Part shown: in pieces, positions 33,493-40,326 of the stretch
How the letters are laid out: every line of letters starts with the position of its first letter
Numbering within the stretch: position 1 is the first letter of the stretch
Source: Nocardiopsis sp. NRRL B-16309
GTDB lineage: Bacteria > Actinomycetota > Actinomycetes > Streptosporangiales > Streptosporangiaceae
Direction: 5' to 3'
Assembly: GCF_001279585.1 (NCBI RefSeq)
Contig: NZ_LGEC01000093.1
Span: 1 to 54,452, forward strand
DNA: 54,452 nucleotides
The notes under the pieces: model-generated
What the model saw: the letters and a program-made list of their open reading frames with translations, nothing else
What the model was told of the DNA's origin: nothing
Database searches by the model: none
Made by a program: the position numbers and the translations under genes

Positions 33493-33930
33493 TTAAGGAG
33501 CGCCCACCCACTCGTCGGCGCCGTCCTCGAAGGACTGGTGCTTCCAGATGGGCACCTGGGCCTTGAGGTCGTCGATGAGGCGGCGGCAGGCCTCGAACGC
33601 CTCCTGGCGGTGCGCGGCCGCGGCCGCCACGACCACCGCCCGGTCACCGATCTCCAACGAGCCGACGCGGTGCACCGCGGCCATGCGCAGGACCGGGCGG
33701 CCGGGGGCGGAGGTGTCGCTGAGCACCTTCTCCATGATGACGCGCAACTGCGCCTCCACGGTGGGGTGCGCCGAGTAGGCGAGCGCGGCCACGTCACGGC
33801 CGTGGTCGTGGTCGCGCACGGTCCCGATGAACACGGCGGTGCCGCCCGCGCGCTCGTCGGTCACGGCGTCGAGGACCTCGTCCACGGACAGCGGGGTCTC
33901 GCGTACGGCTGCAATGGTGATCTCTTCCAC
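33493..33930 (-). CDS. moaE: Molybdopterin synthase catalytic subunit
   Basis: A 145-residue MoaE protein, the large subunit that transfers two sulfurs from thiocarboxylated MoaD to precursor Z to make molybdopterin. It shows AVFIGTVRDHDHGRDVAAL, the AAVHRVGSLEIGDRAVVV strand pattern, and the C-terminal lysine region DDLKAQVPIWKHQ. No MoaD or other Moco gene is nearby, so it is an orphan copy in this window. The GTG start lies 6 nt from TACGGT, consistent with a leaderless mRNA. A tandem repeat begins at its stop. Confidence 0.94.
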   Translation of the reverse strand: MEEITIAAVRETPLSVDEVLDAVTDERAGGTAVFIGTVRDHDHGRDVAALAYSAHPTVEAQLRVIMEKVLSDTSAPGRPVLRMAAVHRVGSLEIGDRAVVVAAAAAHRQEAFEACRRLIDDLKAQVPIWKHQSFEDGADEWVGAP

Positions 33931-33936
33931 ACCATG

Positions 33937-33942
33937 ACCGTA
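33937..33942 (-). promoter_or_regulatory. Candidate -10 box (TACGGT) for moaE
   Basis: TACGGT ends 6 nt before GTG 33930, with no Shine-Dalgarno sequence. Confidence 0.4.
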
Positions 33943-33989
33943 TCAACCTGGGGTTCCCCAGGGCGAGACCAGCCCGGTGGCGGTCCGGT

Positions 33990-35117
33990 TCAGCCGCCCT
34001 TGCGGCGGCGCAGGTGGCGGATGGCCGCGGCGGTGCCGATGGCGGCCGCGGCGGCGCCGGCCGCGCCCGCGGCGGTGATGGTGACCTCCTTGCGGCCGAG
34101 GCTGCGGCCCACGAGCGCGTGCTTGCCGCTCTTGGAGGCCATCAGCACCTCCAGGGCCTCGCCGTTGTCGTAGCCCGGCTTCCACCCGGCCTCGCGCAGC
34201 GAGCCGCAGTCCACCACGCAGGGGTAGACGAGGAACTTCAGCTCGCCCTCGGCGGCCGGGGTGATCCGGGCCTGGTGGAGGCGGCGGATCGCACCGAAGG
34301 CCAGGTTGGCGGGGACCTCGAAGTGCTTCATCCCCGTGACGGCCTCGACCTCCTCCTGGGTCAGCGAGCCCTCGCTGGCGACCGCGAGGGCGCCGTCGGG
34401 GCCGTCGACCCCGTGCAGGGCGCAGAAGGCCAGCGCGCTGGCGAGGTCGTCCTCGTGGCAGAACTGCCAGTGCTGGCGGTGGCCCTTGACGGTGAGCAGG
34501 CGCGGCGCGGAGAAGTGGCGGCTGAACAGGGTGTCGAGGTCCGGTCCGACCAGCGGCGCGGGGCGCACGACGGTCACCGCGAGGCTGGGGTGGGCGCGCC
34601 GGGCGCGTTCGGCCAGCGCCTCGACCTCGGCGAAGTCCCCCATCAGGCCCTCGCTGTTGTCCGACACGCGCGGGGCGTCCTCCCGGAGGGGGACGGGCGA
34701 GTCCGGCGCGGCGCCGTAGACCATCGTGCTGGTGACCAGGATGACGCGCGGGATCCCCGAGGCCGCCGCCGCGGTCAGGACGGTCTGCGCCGCCCGGATG
34801 TTGTGCGCGCGCCGGTCGGCCGGCCGCGTGTCGGGCGAGCGGTCGTCGGCGGTGTGCACGAGGACGTCCACCCCGCCGAGCCGGGAGACCAGCCCCGGGT
34901 CGCACACGTCGGCGATCCGCCACGTGACCCCGCGCAGGTCGGCGAACTCGTCGTCGATGGCCACGATCTCCCTCGGGGCCGTGGAACCATCCGGAGTGGC
35001 CAGGCGTTGCACGAGGAGCCGACCCATGCCGGAGGCGGCACCGGTGACCGCCACGACCACGCCGCCTCCATCGGTGGGGCTGTGCTCTGGGCGAACCTGG
35101 CTGCTTTCGGTATTCAC
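33990..35117 (-). CDS. NAD-dependent epimerase/dehydratase (extended SDR) with C-terminal extension
   Basis: A 375-residue protein. The Rossmann motif VAVTGAASGMGR is near residue 17, and VDVLVHTADD and VTSTMVYGAA follow the SDR pattern. The usual YxxxK is not obvious: the region after VYGAA reads LMGDFAEVEALAER, so catalysis is uncertain. The C-terminus (about 345-375) is a hydrophobic Ala/Gly helix followed by RHLRRRKGG, suggesting a membrane tail. GTG 35117 has GGGAG 9 nt upstream. It is divergent from the DUF2342 gene and upstream of moaE on the same strand. Confidence 0.82.
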   Translation of the reverse strand: MNTESSQVRPEHSPTDGGGVVVAVTGAASGMGRLLVQRLATPDGSTAPREIVAIDDEFADLRGVTWRIADVCDPGLVSRLGGVDVLVHTADDRSPDTRPADRRAHNIRAAQTVLTAAAASGIPRVILVTSTMVYGAAPDSPVPLREDAPRVSDNSEGLMGDFAEVEALAERARRAHPSLAVTVVRPAPLVGPDLDTLFSRHFSAPRLLTVKGHRQHWQFCHEDDLASALAFCALHGVDGPDGALAVASEGSLTQEEVEAVTGMKHFEVPANLAFGAIRRLHQARITPAAEGELKFLVYPCVVDCGSLREAGWKPGYDNGEALEVLMASKSGKHALVGRSLGRKEVTITAAGAAGAAAAAIGTAAAIRHLRRRKGG

Positions 35118-35180
35118 TCCGGGCGACTCCCAGCTAACGTGACAGTGGAGACCAAACCTAACCCTGCCTGAGGTCTGATT

Positions 35181-36617
35181 GTGAGCGACCTGCCTTTCGG
35201 TTTCAGCATGCCGAACGATCCCGATGACGAGTCCGGACGCCACTCTGGCGGCTCCGGCTCGGGTGCCGGCAGCGGCCGCCCGGGCGGGGGAGACTCCGGA
35301 ATGCCGGACGGTTTCCCGTTCGGCGACCCGCAGCAGATGGCCAACATGCTGCGCCAGTTCGCCGACATGATGTCGGCGCAGCCCAGCCCCGGCGGCGGTG
35401 GCGGCGAAGCGCCGTCCTCCACGTCCGGGATCAACTGGGACATGGCCAAGAACATCGCGCGGCACACGGTGTCCCAGCACGGCGACCCGAGTATCCCGCC
35501 CCACGACTACGCCAAGGTCGAGGAGGCGCTGCGCCTCGCCGACCTGTGGCTCGACCAGGCTACCGACCTGCCGTCGGGCGTCCACACCGCTCAGGCCTGG
35601 AGCCGGTCGGAGTGGATCGAGAAGACGATGGACTCCTGGGCGCAGCTGTGCGACCCGCTGACGTCCAAGACGGTCCAGGCCATGGGGCAGAACCTGCCCG
35701 AGGAGATGCAGTCCGTGGCCGGTCCGCTGCTGGGCATGGTCCAGCAGATGGGCGGCATGATGGTCGGACAGCAGGCCGGCCAGGCCATCGGCGAACTGGC
35801 CCGCGAGGTGACCGGTACCACCGACATCGGCCTGCCGCTGGCCGGTGAGGGCAACGCGGCCCTGCTGCCGCCGGGCGTGGCCCGGTTCAGCGAGGGCCTG
35901 GAGATCCCCGACGACGAGGTGCGCCTCTACCTCGCGGCCCGCGAGGCGGCCGTCCACCGGCTGTACTCGCACGTGCCGTGGCTGCGCTCGCACGTGTCCC
36001 GGCTCGTGGAGGAGTACGCCGCCGGGATGTCGTTCGACGTCAGCGGCCTGGAGGACAAGCTCGGCGGGATCGATCTCACCAATCCCGAGGCGCTCCAGGA
36101 GGCGCTGTCGGGCGGTGTGGGCGGCGAGAGCCTGTTCCAGCCGGAGGACACCCCGCAGCAGAAGGCCGCCCTGGGCCGCCTGGAGACCGCCCTGGCCCTG
36201 ATCGAGGGCTGGGTGGCCACCGTGGTGACCGCCGCGGTCGCCGACCGGCTGCCCCAGGCCGACGCGCTGGCGGAGACCACCCGGCGCCGCCGGGCCACCG
36301 GCGGTCCGGCCGAGCACACCTTCGCGGCTCTGGTGGGGCTGGAACTGCGGCCGCGCCGCCTGCGCGAGGCCTCCGCGCTGTGGAGCGCGCTGGAGCGCGA
36401 GCGCGGGGTCGAGGGACGCGACGCCGTGTGGCAGCACCCCGACCTGATGCCGACCGGGGCCGACCTGGACGACCCGGAGGCCTTCGTGCGCGGTGGGGAG
36501 TTCGGCGGGGCCGACTTCGACATCTCGACGCTGACCGACGACAAGCCGGGCGAGACCCCGAAGGACGGGCCCGACGACGACGGGGAGACGGGCACCGGCC
36601 GCGGAGAGGACGCCTGA
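35181..36617 (+). CDS. DUF2342 family putative zinc-dependent metalloprotease
   Basis: A 478-residue protein. The first ~75 residues are Gly/Ser/Pro-rich and probably disordered. The DUF2342 domain (about 85-420) contains the family pattern REAAVHRLYSHVPWLRSHV; databases call this family putative metalloproteases, although I see no canonical HExxH. The C-terminus is acidic and disordered. The M. tuberculosis relative is Rv3195, next to the PDZ protease Rv3194c, as here. GTG 35181 has GAGG 7 nt upstream. A Nudix gene starts directly after its stop codon. Confidence 0.85.
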   Translation: MSDLPFGFSMPNDPDDESGRHSGGSGSGAGSGRPGGGDSGMPDGFPFGDPQQMANMLRQFADMMSAQPSPGGGGGEAPSSTSGINWDMAKNIARHTVSQHGDPSIPPHDYAKVEEALRLADLWLDQATDLPSGVHTAQAWSRSEWIEKTMDSWAQLCDPLTSKTVQAMGQNLPEEMQSVAGPLLGMVQQMGGMMVGQQAGQAIGELAREVTGTTDIGLPLAGEGNAALLPPGVARFSEGLEIPDDEVRLYLAAREAAVHRLYSHVPWLRSHVSRLVEEYAAGMSFDVSGLEDKLGGIDLTNPEALQEALSGGVGGESLFQPEDTPQQKAALGRLETALALIEGWVATVVTAAVADRLPQADALAETTRRRRATGGPAEHTFAALVGLELRPRRLREASALWSALERERGVEGRDAVWQHPDLMPTGADLDDPEAFVRGGEFGGADFDISTLTDDKPGETPKDGPDDDGETGTGRGEDA

Positions 36618-37187
36618 GTGTCGCTGCACGCCGACGCCCGGGCCGTCCTGGACGCCTGGACCGCGCCCGACGCCCGGCAGGAGCGGCTGCGCCTGGCGTA
36701 CCTGGCCCATCTGGACGAGCACGCCGACGCGATGTGGCGCACCTGCCGCCCCGGCCACGTGACGGCCAGTTCCGCGGTCATCTCCGCCGACGGCTCGCGG
36801 GTGGCGCTCACCCTGCACCGCTCGCTCGGGATGTGGCTGCAGACCGGGGGGCACTGCGAGGCCGACGACGCGAGCCTGGCGGCGGCGGCCCTGCGCGAGG
36901 CGGAGGAGGAGACCGGGATCCGCGGCCTGGAGCTGCTCCCCGAACCGGTGTCGCTGGACAGCCACGCCGTGCCGTGCGGTGGCGGGAGCGTCCACTTCGA
37001 CGTGCGGTACGCGGTGCTGGCCCCGGCCGACGCCGTCCTGGTGCGCGACCCCGACGAGTCCACCGATCTCGGCTGGTTCCCGGTGGACGCGGTACCCGAC
37101 CCGTCCGACGACGCCTGCCGTGACCTGGTCAGGGAGGCCGCTGCGGCCGTGGCCGACCACCGGGCCCGCGCGGGCCGCGGCGGGTAG
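36618..37187 (+). CDS. Nudix hydrolase
   Basis: A 189-residue protein with a Nudix box (GGHCEADD...ALREAEEETGI, about residues 76-100). The REAEEETG core is intact, so it should hydrolyse a nucleoside-diphosphate-linked substrate with Mg. The GG-x-x-E part follows the common form. The substrate is unknown. GTG 36618 follows the TGA of the DUF2342 gene with no gap, so translation must be coupled. Confidence 0.9.
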   Translation: MSLHADARAVLDAWTAPDARQERLRLAYLAHLDEHADAMWRTCRPGHVTASSAVISADGSRVALTLHRSLGMWLQTGGHCEADDASLAAAALREAEEETGIRGLELLPEPVSLDSHAVPCGGGSVHFDVRYAVLAPADAVLVRDPDESTDLGWFPVDAVPDPSDDACRDLVREAAAAVADHRARAGRGG

Positions 37188-37310
37188 GGACCCGCGGCGC
37201 CGACCGATCGGCGACCAGCCGTCGACGGTCAGCGGCGGTGTCCGGGCAGTCCGCGGTGCCGATCGTGGATCGGCCGAACACGGCCGAGCCGTCCCCGCGC
37301 GTGGCGGCGG

Positions 37311-37907
37311 TCAGCTCCCCCGGACGTCGGTGTCGCCGCCTTCGAGCGCGATCTCACCGTCGTCGAGCCGCTCGTCGGCGCCCTCGCCGCCGTGGCCGCA
37401 CGGCTCCGTGCGGGTGGCGGCGCTGTAGCCCTCCAGGTAGCCGCGGGCGCGGTCCGCCTTGGGGTACCGGTGCACCAGGGCCCAGAACGCGCGCCCGTGG
37501 TCGGCGTGGAACAGGTGGGCGAGTTCGTGGATGAGGACGTAGTCGACCACCCACGCGGGCATCCCCATGAGCCGGCGGGAGATGCGGATGGTACGGGTGT
37601 CGGGTGTGCACGAGCCCCAGCGCGTGTTCTGGTTGTCCACCCAGCGGACGCTGTCCGGCAGCTCCGTGCCGCCGAGGTAGCGCCGGGCGAGCTCGACGGC
37701 GCGCTCCTGGAGCTCGGTGTCTCCGGAGTGGCGGCCGCCCTCCCGGGCTTCGAGCCGTTGCAGCATCCGTCCCACCCATCGCTTTTCCTCAGCGCGGGAG
37801 AACGTGGCGGGCACGAGGACGACCGTGGTGTCCCCGTCCCTGTAAGCCGACACCGTGCGTCGGCGGCGAGGACTGCGTCGTACCTCGATTTTGGTGTTCG
37901 AGGGCAC
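37311..37907 (-). CDS. YgjP-like (WLM/M48-type) metallopeptidase
   Basis: A 198-residue protein with the zinc motif HELAHLFHADHGRAFW (HExxH, with a later His) and, before it, the family segment NTRWGSCTPDTRTIRISRRL. This is the YgjP/DUF45 group of predicted zinc peptidases. GTG 37907 (MPSNTKIEVRRS) is preferred: it matches the usual family N-terminus and has TACCGT 7 nt upstream, a leaderless pattern. The frame is open further upstream, but that part is unlike the family. It is the last minus-strand gene before the whiB7 unit. Confidence 0.88.
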   Translation of the reverse strand: MPSNTKIEVRRSPRRRRTVSAYRDGDTTVVLVPATFSRAEEKRWVGRMLQRLEAREGGRHSGDTELQERAVELARRYLGGTELPDSVRWVDNQNTRWGSCTPDTRTIRISRRLMGMPAWVVDYVLIHELAHLFHADHGRAFWALVHRYPKADRARGYLEGYSAATRTEPCGHGGEGADERLDDGEIALEGGDTDVRGS

Positions 37908-37914
37908 GAACTTT

Positions 37915-37920
37915 ACGGTA
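37915..37920 (-). promoter_or_regulatory. Candidate -10 box (TACCGT) for YgjP-like peptidase
   Basis: TACCGT ends 7 nt before GTG 37907, with no Shine-Dalgarno sequence. It supports this start over longer ones. Confidence 0.35.
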
Positions 37921-38118
37921 GCCGAGCGGAGAGCTTTCGCACAGATGTCCGGCGCCGGGTATGTCACGGCTTCCACCGGTTGCCCGTCCGGCGCCGCGCG
38001 GCCGAGAATCCCTGCCCTGTCGACCATTCGTCCCTGACCAGCGCCGTCTCGGGTCCGTGAGACAGGCCACACGACGGTGTTCGGCAGATCCTATTACACC
38101 GTTTGGTTATGAAAGTGA

Positions 38119-38154
38119 GACCGGACGGTGACCCCCGAAGGGCCCCGCCCGGTC
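38119..38154 (-). terminator. Imperfect hairpin downstream of whiB7 unit
   Basis: GACCGG (38119-38124) pairs with CCGGTC (38149-38154), with inner CGG/CCG and CCC-GAA-GGG pairings. On the minus strand it is followed by TCACTTTCAT. It lies about 37 nt past the stop of the 56-residue gene. Confidence 0.4.
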
Positions 38155-38190
38155 GTCCGACGCCTCAGCTCCGGCGGGCACGATCACACC

Positions 38191-38361
38191 TCAACAGAGG
38201 CGCGACCACGCTATTTCCATGAGCCCCTCTTCCAGGCGACGCTCCGCGCGCTGGCTCGCGCGCAGCCGCCGCGCTCCGAGCCTGCGCTCCTCGCGCTCGC
38301 GCTCGCTCGGTTCGACGGACCGGTCGGTGTCGGACATGCGGATCAGTTCCTGCAGCATCAT
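38191..38361 (-). CDS. Small charged protein downstream of whiB7, unknown function
   Basis: A 56-residue frame starting MMLQELIRMSDTD and ending MEIAWSRLC. The middle is a highly charged Arg/Glu helix (SERERE... RRLRASQRAERRLEEG). Evidence that it is real: GAAGGA lies about 6 nt before the paired ATGs (38361 and 38358), it is on the whiB7 strand only 47 nt past the whiB7 stop, and a hairpin follows. I do not recognise a family. It could be a partner or regulator in the whiB7 response, or an unrelated passenger. Mass spectrometry or ribosome profiling would settle whether it is made. Confidence 0.6.
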   Translation of the reverse strand: MMLQELIRMSDTDRSVEPSEREREERRLGARRLRASQRAERRLEEGLMEIAWSRLC

Positions 38362-38408
38362 CGTGGTTCCTTCGGTGGTGGTGTCGGGAGGGTGGGCTGG
38401 GGGTCAGG

Positions 38409-38687
38409 TCAGGCCGCGACCGGCGCGGGGTTCTTCCGGGGACGACCGCGCGGGCGCTTGCGCGCCACGACCTGGCCGGCGACGAGCAGCTGCCCGCCCC
38501 AGACGCCCCACGGCTCCTTGCGGTCCAGCGCGTCCGCCAGGCACTGCTCACGCACGGGGCAGGCTCCGCAGACGGCCTTGGCCGCCTCGACGTCGGCGGG
38601 GGCCTCGGCGAAGAACAGGTCGGGCTCGGTACGGCAGGGAACGTTGGTGTCGCCCAGCCAGGGCGTCTCCAGGACCGACGCAAGCAT
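38409..38687 (-). CDS. whiB7: WhiB7-type transcriptional regulator
   Basis: A 92-residue Fe-S regulator. The cluster cysteines are C18, C40, C43 and C49 (C-x21-C-x2-C-x5-C). GVWGG is at 61-65, and the AT-hook RGRPRK at 80-85 is the mark that separates WhiB7 from other WhiB proteins. WhiB7 binds SigA and activates intrinsic antibiotic resistance genes by reading AT-rich DNA next to the -35. GGAGGG lies 6 nt before ATG 38687. The gene stands near uvrD2, as in M. tuberculosis (Rv3197A/Rv3198c). It is preceded by a leader of about 620 nt with an attenuator. Confidence 0.95.
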   Translation of the reverse strand: MLASVLETPWLGDTNVPCRTEPDLFFAEAPADVEAAKAVCGACPVREQCLADALDRKEPWGVWGGQLLVAGQVVARKRPRGRPRKNPAPVAA

Positions 38688-38827
38688 CGGTGCCCTCCAA
38701 GATCTTTGATCGTTTCGTACAACGCGGTCGGTGATGTCAGTCACCGGAACCGGTCCGGTGAGGGACCTGGACCTGCGATGCCGCCGTCCTCTCCCGCGTC
38801 CCTGGGGGACGGAGAACGGACGGAGAT

Positions 38828-38866
38828 ACAAAGAAGGCCGCGGCCCCTGAATCGGGGTCCGCGGCC
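38828..38866 (-). terminator. Attenuator terminator in whiB7 leader
   Basis: On the minus strand GGCCGCGG-A-CCCC (38866-38854) pairs with GGGGCCGCGGCC (38847-38836) over 12 bp with one bulged A and a 6-nt loop, followed by TTCTTTG. It lies about 140 nt upstream of the whiB7 start, so it must be bypassed for whiB7 expression. Its 5' arm can instead pair with 38910-38926. Confidence 0.75.
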
Positions 38867-38926
38867 ACGGTCGAAACTCTCGGCCTGTCCTGCTCTAGGC
38901 CGGAATCCTCCGTGGACACTCCCCCG
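38853..38926 (-). promoter_or_regulatory. Candidate antiterminator pairing in whiB7 leader
   Basis: On the minus strand CGGGG (38926-38922) can pair with CCCCG (38857-38853), and CCACGG (38915-38910) with CCGTGG (38870-38865). The second partners belong to or adjoin the terminator's 5' arm, so the two folds exclude each other. The first partners lie in the last codons of the upstream frame that stops at 38895, so a ribosome finishing that frame would cover them. Confidence 0.55.
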
Positions 38927-39236
38927 GTGCGCCGTAACGGCGCGGGGTAGCTTCAGCTTCAGCGTGATCCGCCAGGGATTCGCCGGTGGGGGCGAAGCCG
39001 CTGCCAGCGCGCACACCACTGCCCTTGCCGGTGCCGATGAGCGCGGACAGGAGGTTCTGGCACTCTCGTGGAGAGCCCAGGTGTCCGTGCCCGCCGATGA
39101 CTCCGGCGGCGCTGGCGATGGTGCCGACCCCAGCGGTGGCGTCCGCGCGACCGCGCATGGCGGTGCCCGTCTCAGCGGTCAGGGACCACGGACGCGACGG
39201 CATGGTGAAGCCGTTGGTCAACGAGAAGTTCGTCAT
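38895..39236 (-). CDS. Upstream ORF in whiB7 leader (113 codons)
   Basis: ATG 39236 (MTNFSLTNGFTMPSRPW) is preceded by AAGGAGGT about 10 nt upstream, a strong ribosome site. The frame keeps a mostly G/C third position until its last ~25 codons. It ends at TAG 38897-38895, 28 nt before the terminator's 5' arm. The peptide has no recognisable domain; it has a Gly/Ala-rich middle (AGVGTIASAAGVIGG) and a charged end. It lies wholly inside the expected whiB7 mRNA leader, so the likely role is sensing of translation, as reported for whiB7 leaders in mycobacteria and streptomycetes. At 113 codons it is long for a leader peptide, and the product might also have its own function. Confidence 0.6.
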   Translation of the reverse strand: MTNFSLTNGFTMPSRPWSLTAETGTAMRGRADATAGVGTIASAAGVIGGHGHLGSPRECQNLLSALIGTGKGSGVRAGSGFAPTGESLADHAEAEATPRRYGAPGECPRRIPA

Positions 39237-39311
39237 CAGATCAGGCACCTCCTTCGGGTCGGGCGACAGGGTCTTGCACCTGTGCCAGTGGCGTTCATGG
39301 CGACGATGTAC

Positions 39312-39350
39312 ACACTATGGGTTCGCCGCGAAAATCAGCAACCTATTTTT
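39312..39350 (-). promoter_or_regulatory. whiB7 promoter with WhiB7-type AT-rich element
   Basis: On the minus strand AAAAATA (39350-39344), GG, TTGCTG (-35, 39341-39336), an 18-nt spacer and TAGTGT (-10, 39317-39312). An AT-rich block 2-3 bp upstream of the -35 is the known signature of WhiB7-activated promoters and fits autoregulation. Transcription would start near 39305. Confidence 0.65.
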
Positions 39351-39435
39351 GACCTGCGAGAACGTCCGCATCCGGCCACGAGTTCGCGGGAATCTTCCGG
39401 CGTCGGCGAGTGTTGCCGCGCCTTCGCGCGCCCGC

Positions 39436-40326
39436 TCAGCTCCAGCCCTCGGCGTCGATCACGCGGATCATCCCCTCCTGCACGACCGAGCACACGAGCT
39501 CGCCGTCGCGGGTGTAGACCAGGCCGCGCGCCAGGCCGCGCGCGCCCTGGGCGGTGGGCGTCTCCTGGGCGTAGAGCAGCCACTCGTCGGCGCGGAACGG
39601 GCGGTGGAACCACATCGCGTGGTCGAGGCTGGCCATGGAGATGCCGGCGAACGAGCGGCCGTGCCGGAGCAGGACGGTGTCGAGCAGCGTCATGTCCGAG
39701 GCGTAGGTCATCAGGCACACCTGGGTGAGGCGGTCGTCGGGCAGCTTGCCGTCGACCTTCAGCCACACCGGGTTGGTGGCGGTGCGCAGCCGCGGGTCCC
39801 GTTCGGCCTCGAAGGAGAGCGGACCCGTGGGGCGCAGCTCGATCGGATGCCAGGTGACGAACCCGGGCAGCTTCCCGAACGCCTCCTGGAGCCGCTCGCG
39901 CGTGCTCGGCAGGTCCTCGGGCGGCGGCACGTCCGGCATGGGGATCTGGTGGTCCAGGCCCGGCTCCTCCTTGTGGAAGGACGCCGACAACGTGAATATC
40001 GGCTTGCCGTGCTGGACCGCCACCACCCGTCTGGTGGTGAACGACCGGCCGTCGCGGACCCGGTCGACCTCGTAGACGATCGGCACCGACGGGTCGCCCG
40101 GCCGGATGAAGTAGGCGTGCAGGGAGTGGACGTAGCGGTCCTGCGGCGCGGTGCGCCCCGCGGCGACCAGGGCCTGGCCCGCGACCAGTCCGCCGAACAC
40201 CCGCTGGGGCCCCTCCTCCGGGCTCGAACCCCGGAAGATGTTGACCTCGATGCGCTCCAGGTCCAGCACTTCGAGCAGGTCGTCCAGGGACTGCCCCCGG
40301 CCCTGCCCCTCGGCGATCTCACTCAT
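39436..40326 (-). CDS. tesB: Acyl-CoA thioesterase II (TesB-like)
   Basis: A 296-residue double hotdog-fold thioesterase that releases free fatty acid from acyl-CoA. It shows RVFGGLVAGQALVAAGRT in the first hotdog, VHSLHAYFIRPGDP, and ASLDHAMWFHRPFRADEWLLY in the second, including the conserved D-H-A-M-W-F-H. ATG 40326 lies inside the end of uvrD2 (8-nt overlap), so the two genes are co-translated. Its biological link to the helicase is unclear. The whiB7 promoter lies downstream of its stop. Confidence 0.95.
   Translation of the reverse strand: MSEIAEGQGRGQSLDDLLEVLDLERIEVNIFRGSSPEEGPQRVFGGLVAGQALVAAGRTAPQDRYVHSLHAYFIRPGDPSVPIVYEVDRVRDGRSFTTRRVVAVQHGKPIFTLSASFHKEEPGLDHQIPMPDVPPPEDLPSTRERLQEAFGKLPGFVTWHPIELRPTGPLSFEAERDPRLRTATNPVWLKVDGKLPDDRLTQVCLMTYASDMTLLDTVLLRHGRSFAGISMASLDHAMWFHRPFRADEWLLYAQETPTAQGARGLARGLVYTRDGELVCSVVQEGMIRVIDAEGWS

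Noticed and set aside
37188..37310. Terminator between the Nudix and YgjP-like genes
   Set aside because: Only a 6-bp hairpin (about 37198-37213) is visible, too weak to call in such GC-rich DNA.
38128..38709. Plus-strand frame antisense to whiB7 and the 56-residue gene
   Set aside because: No ribosome site and no recognisable domain; both minus-strand genes have good start signals.
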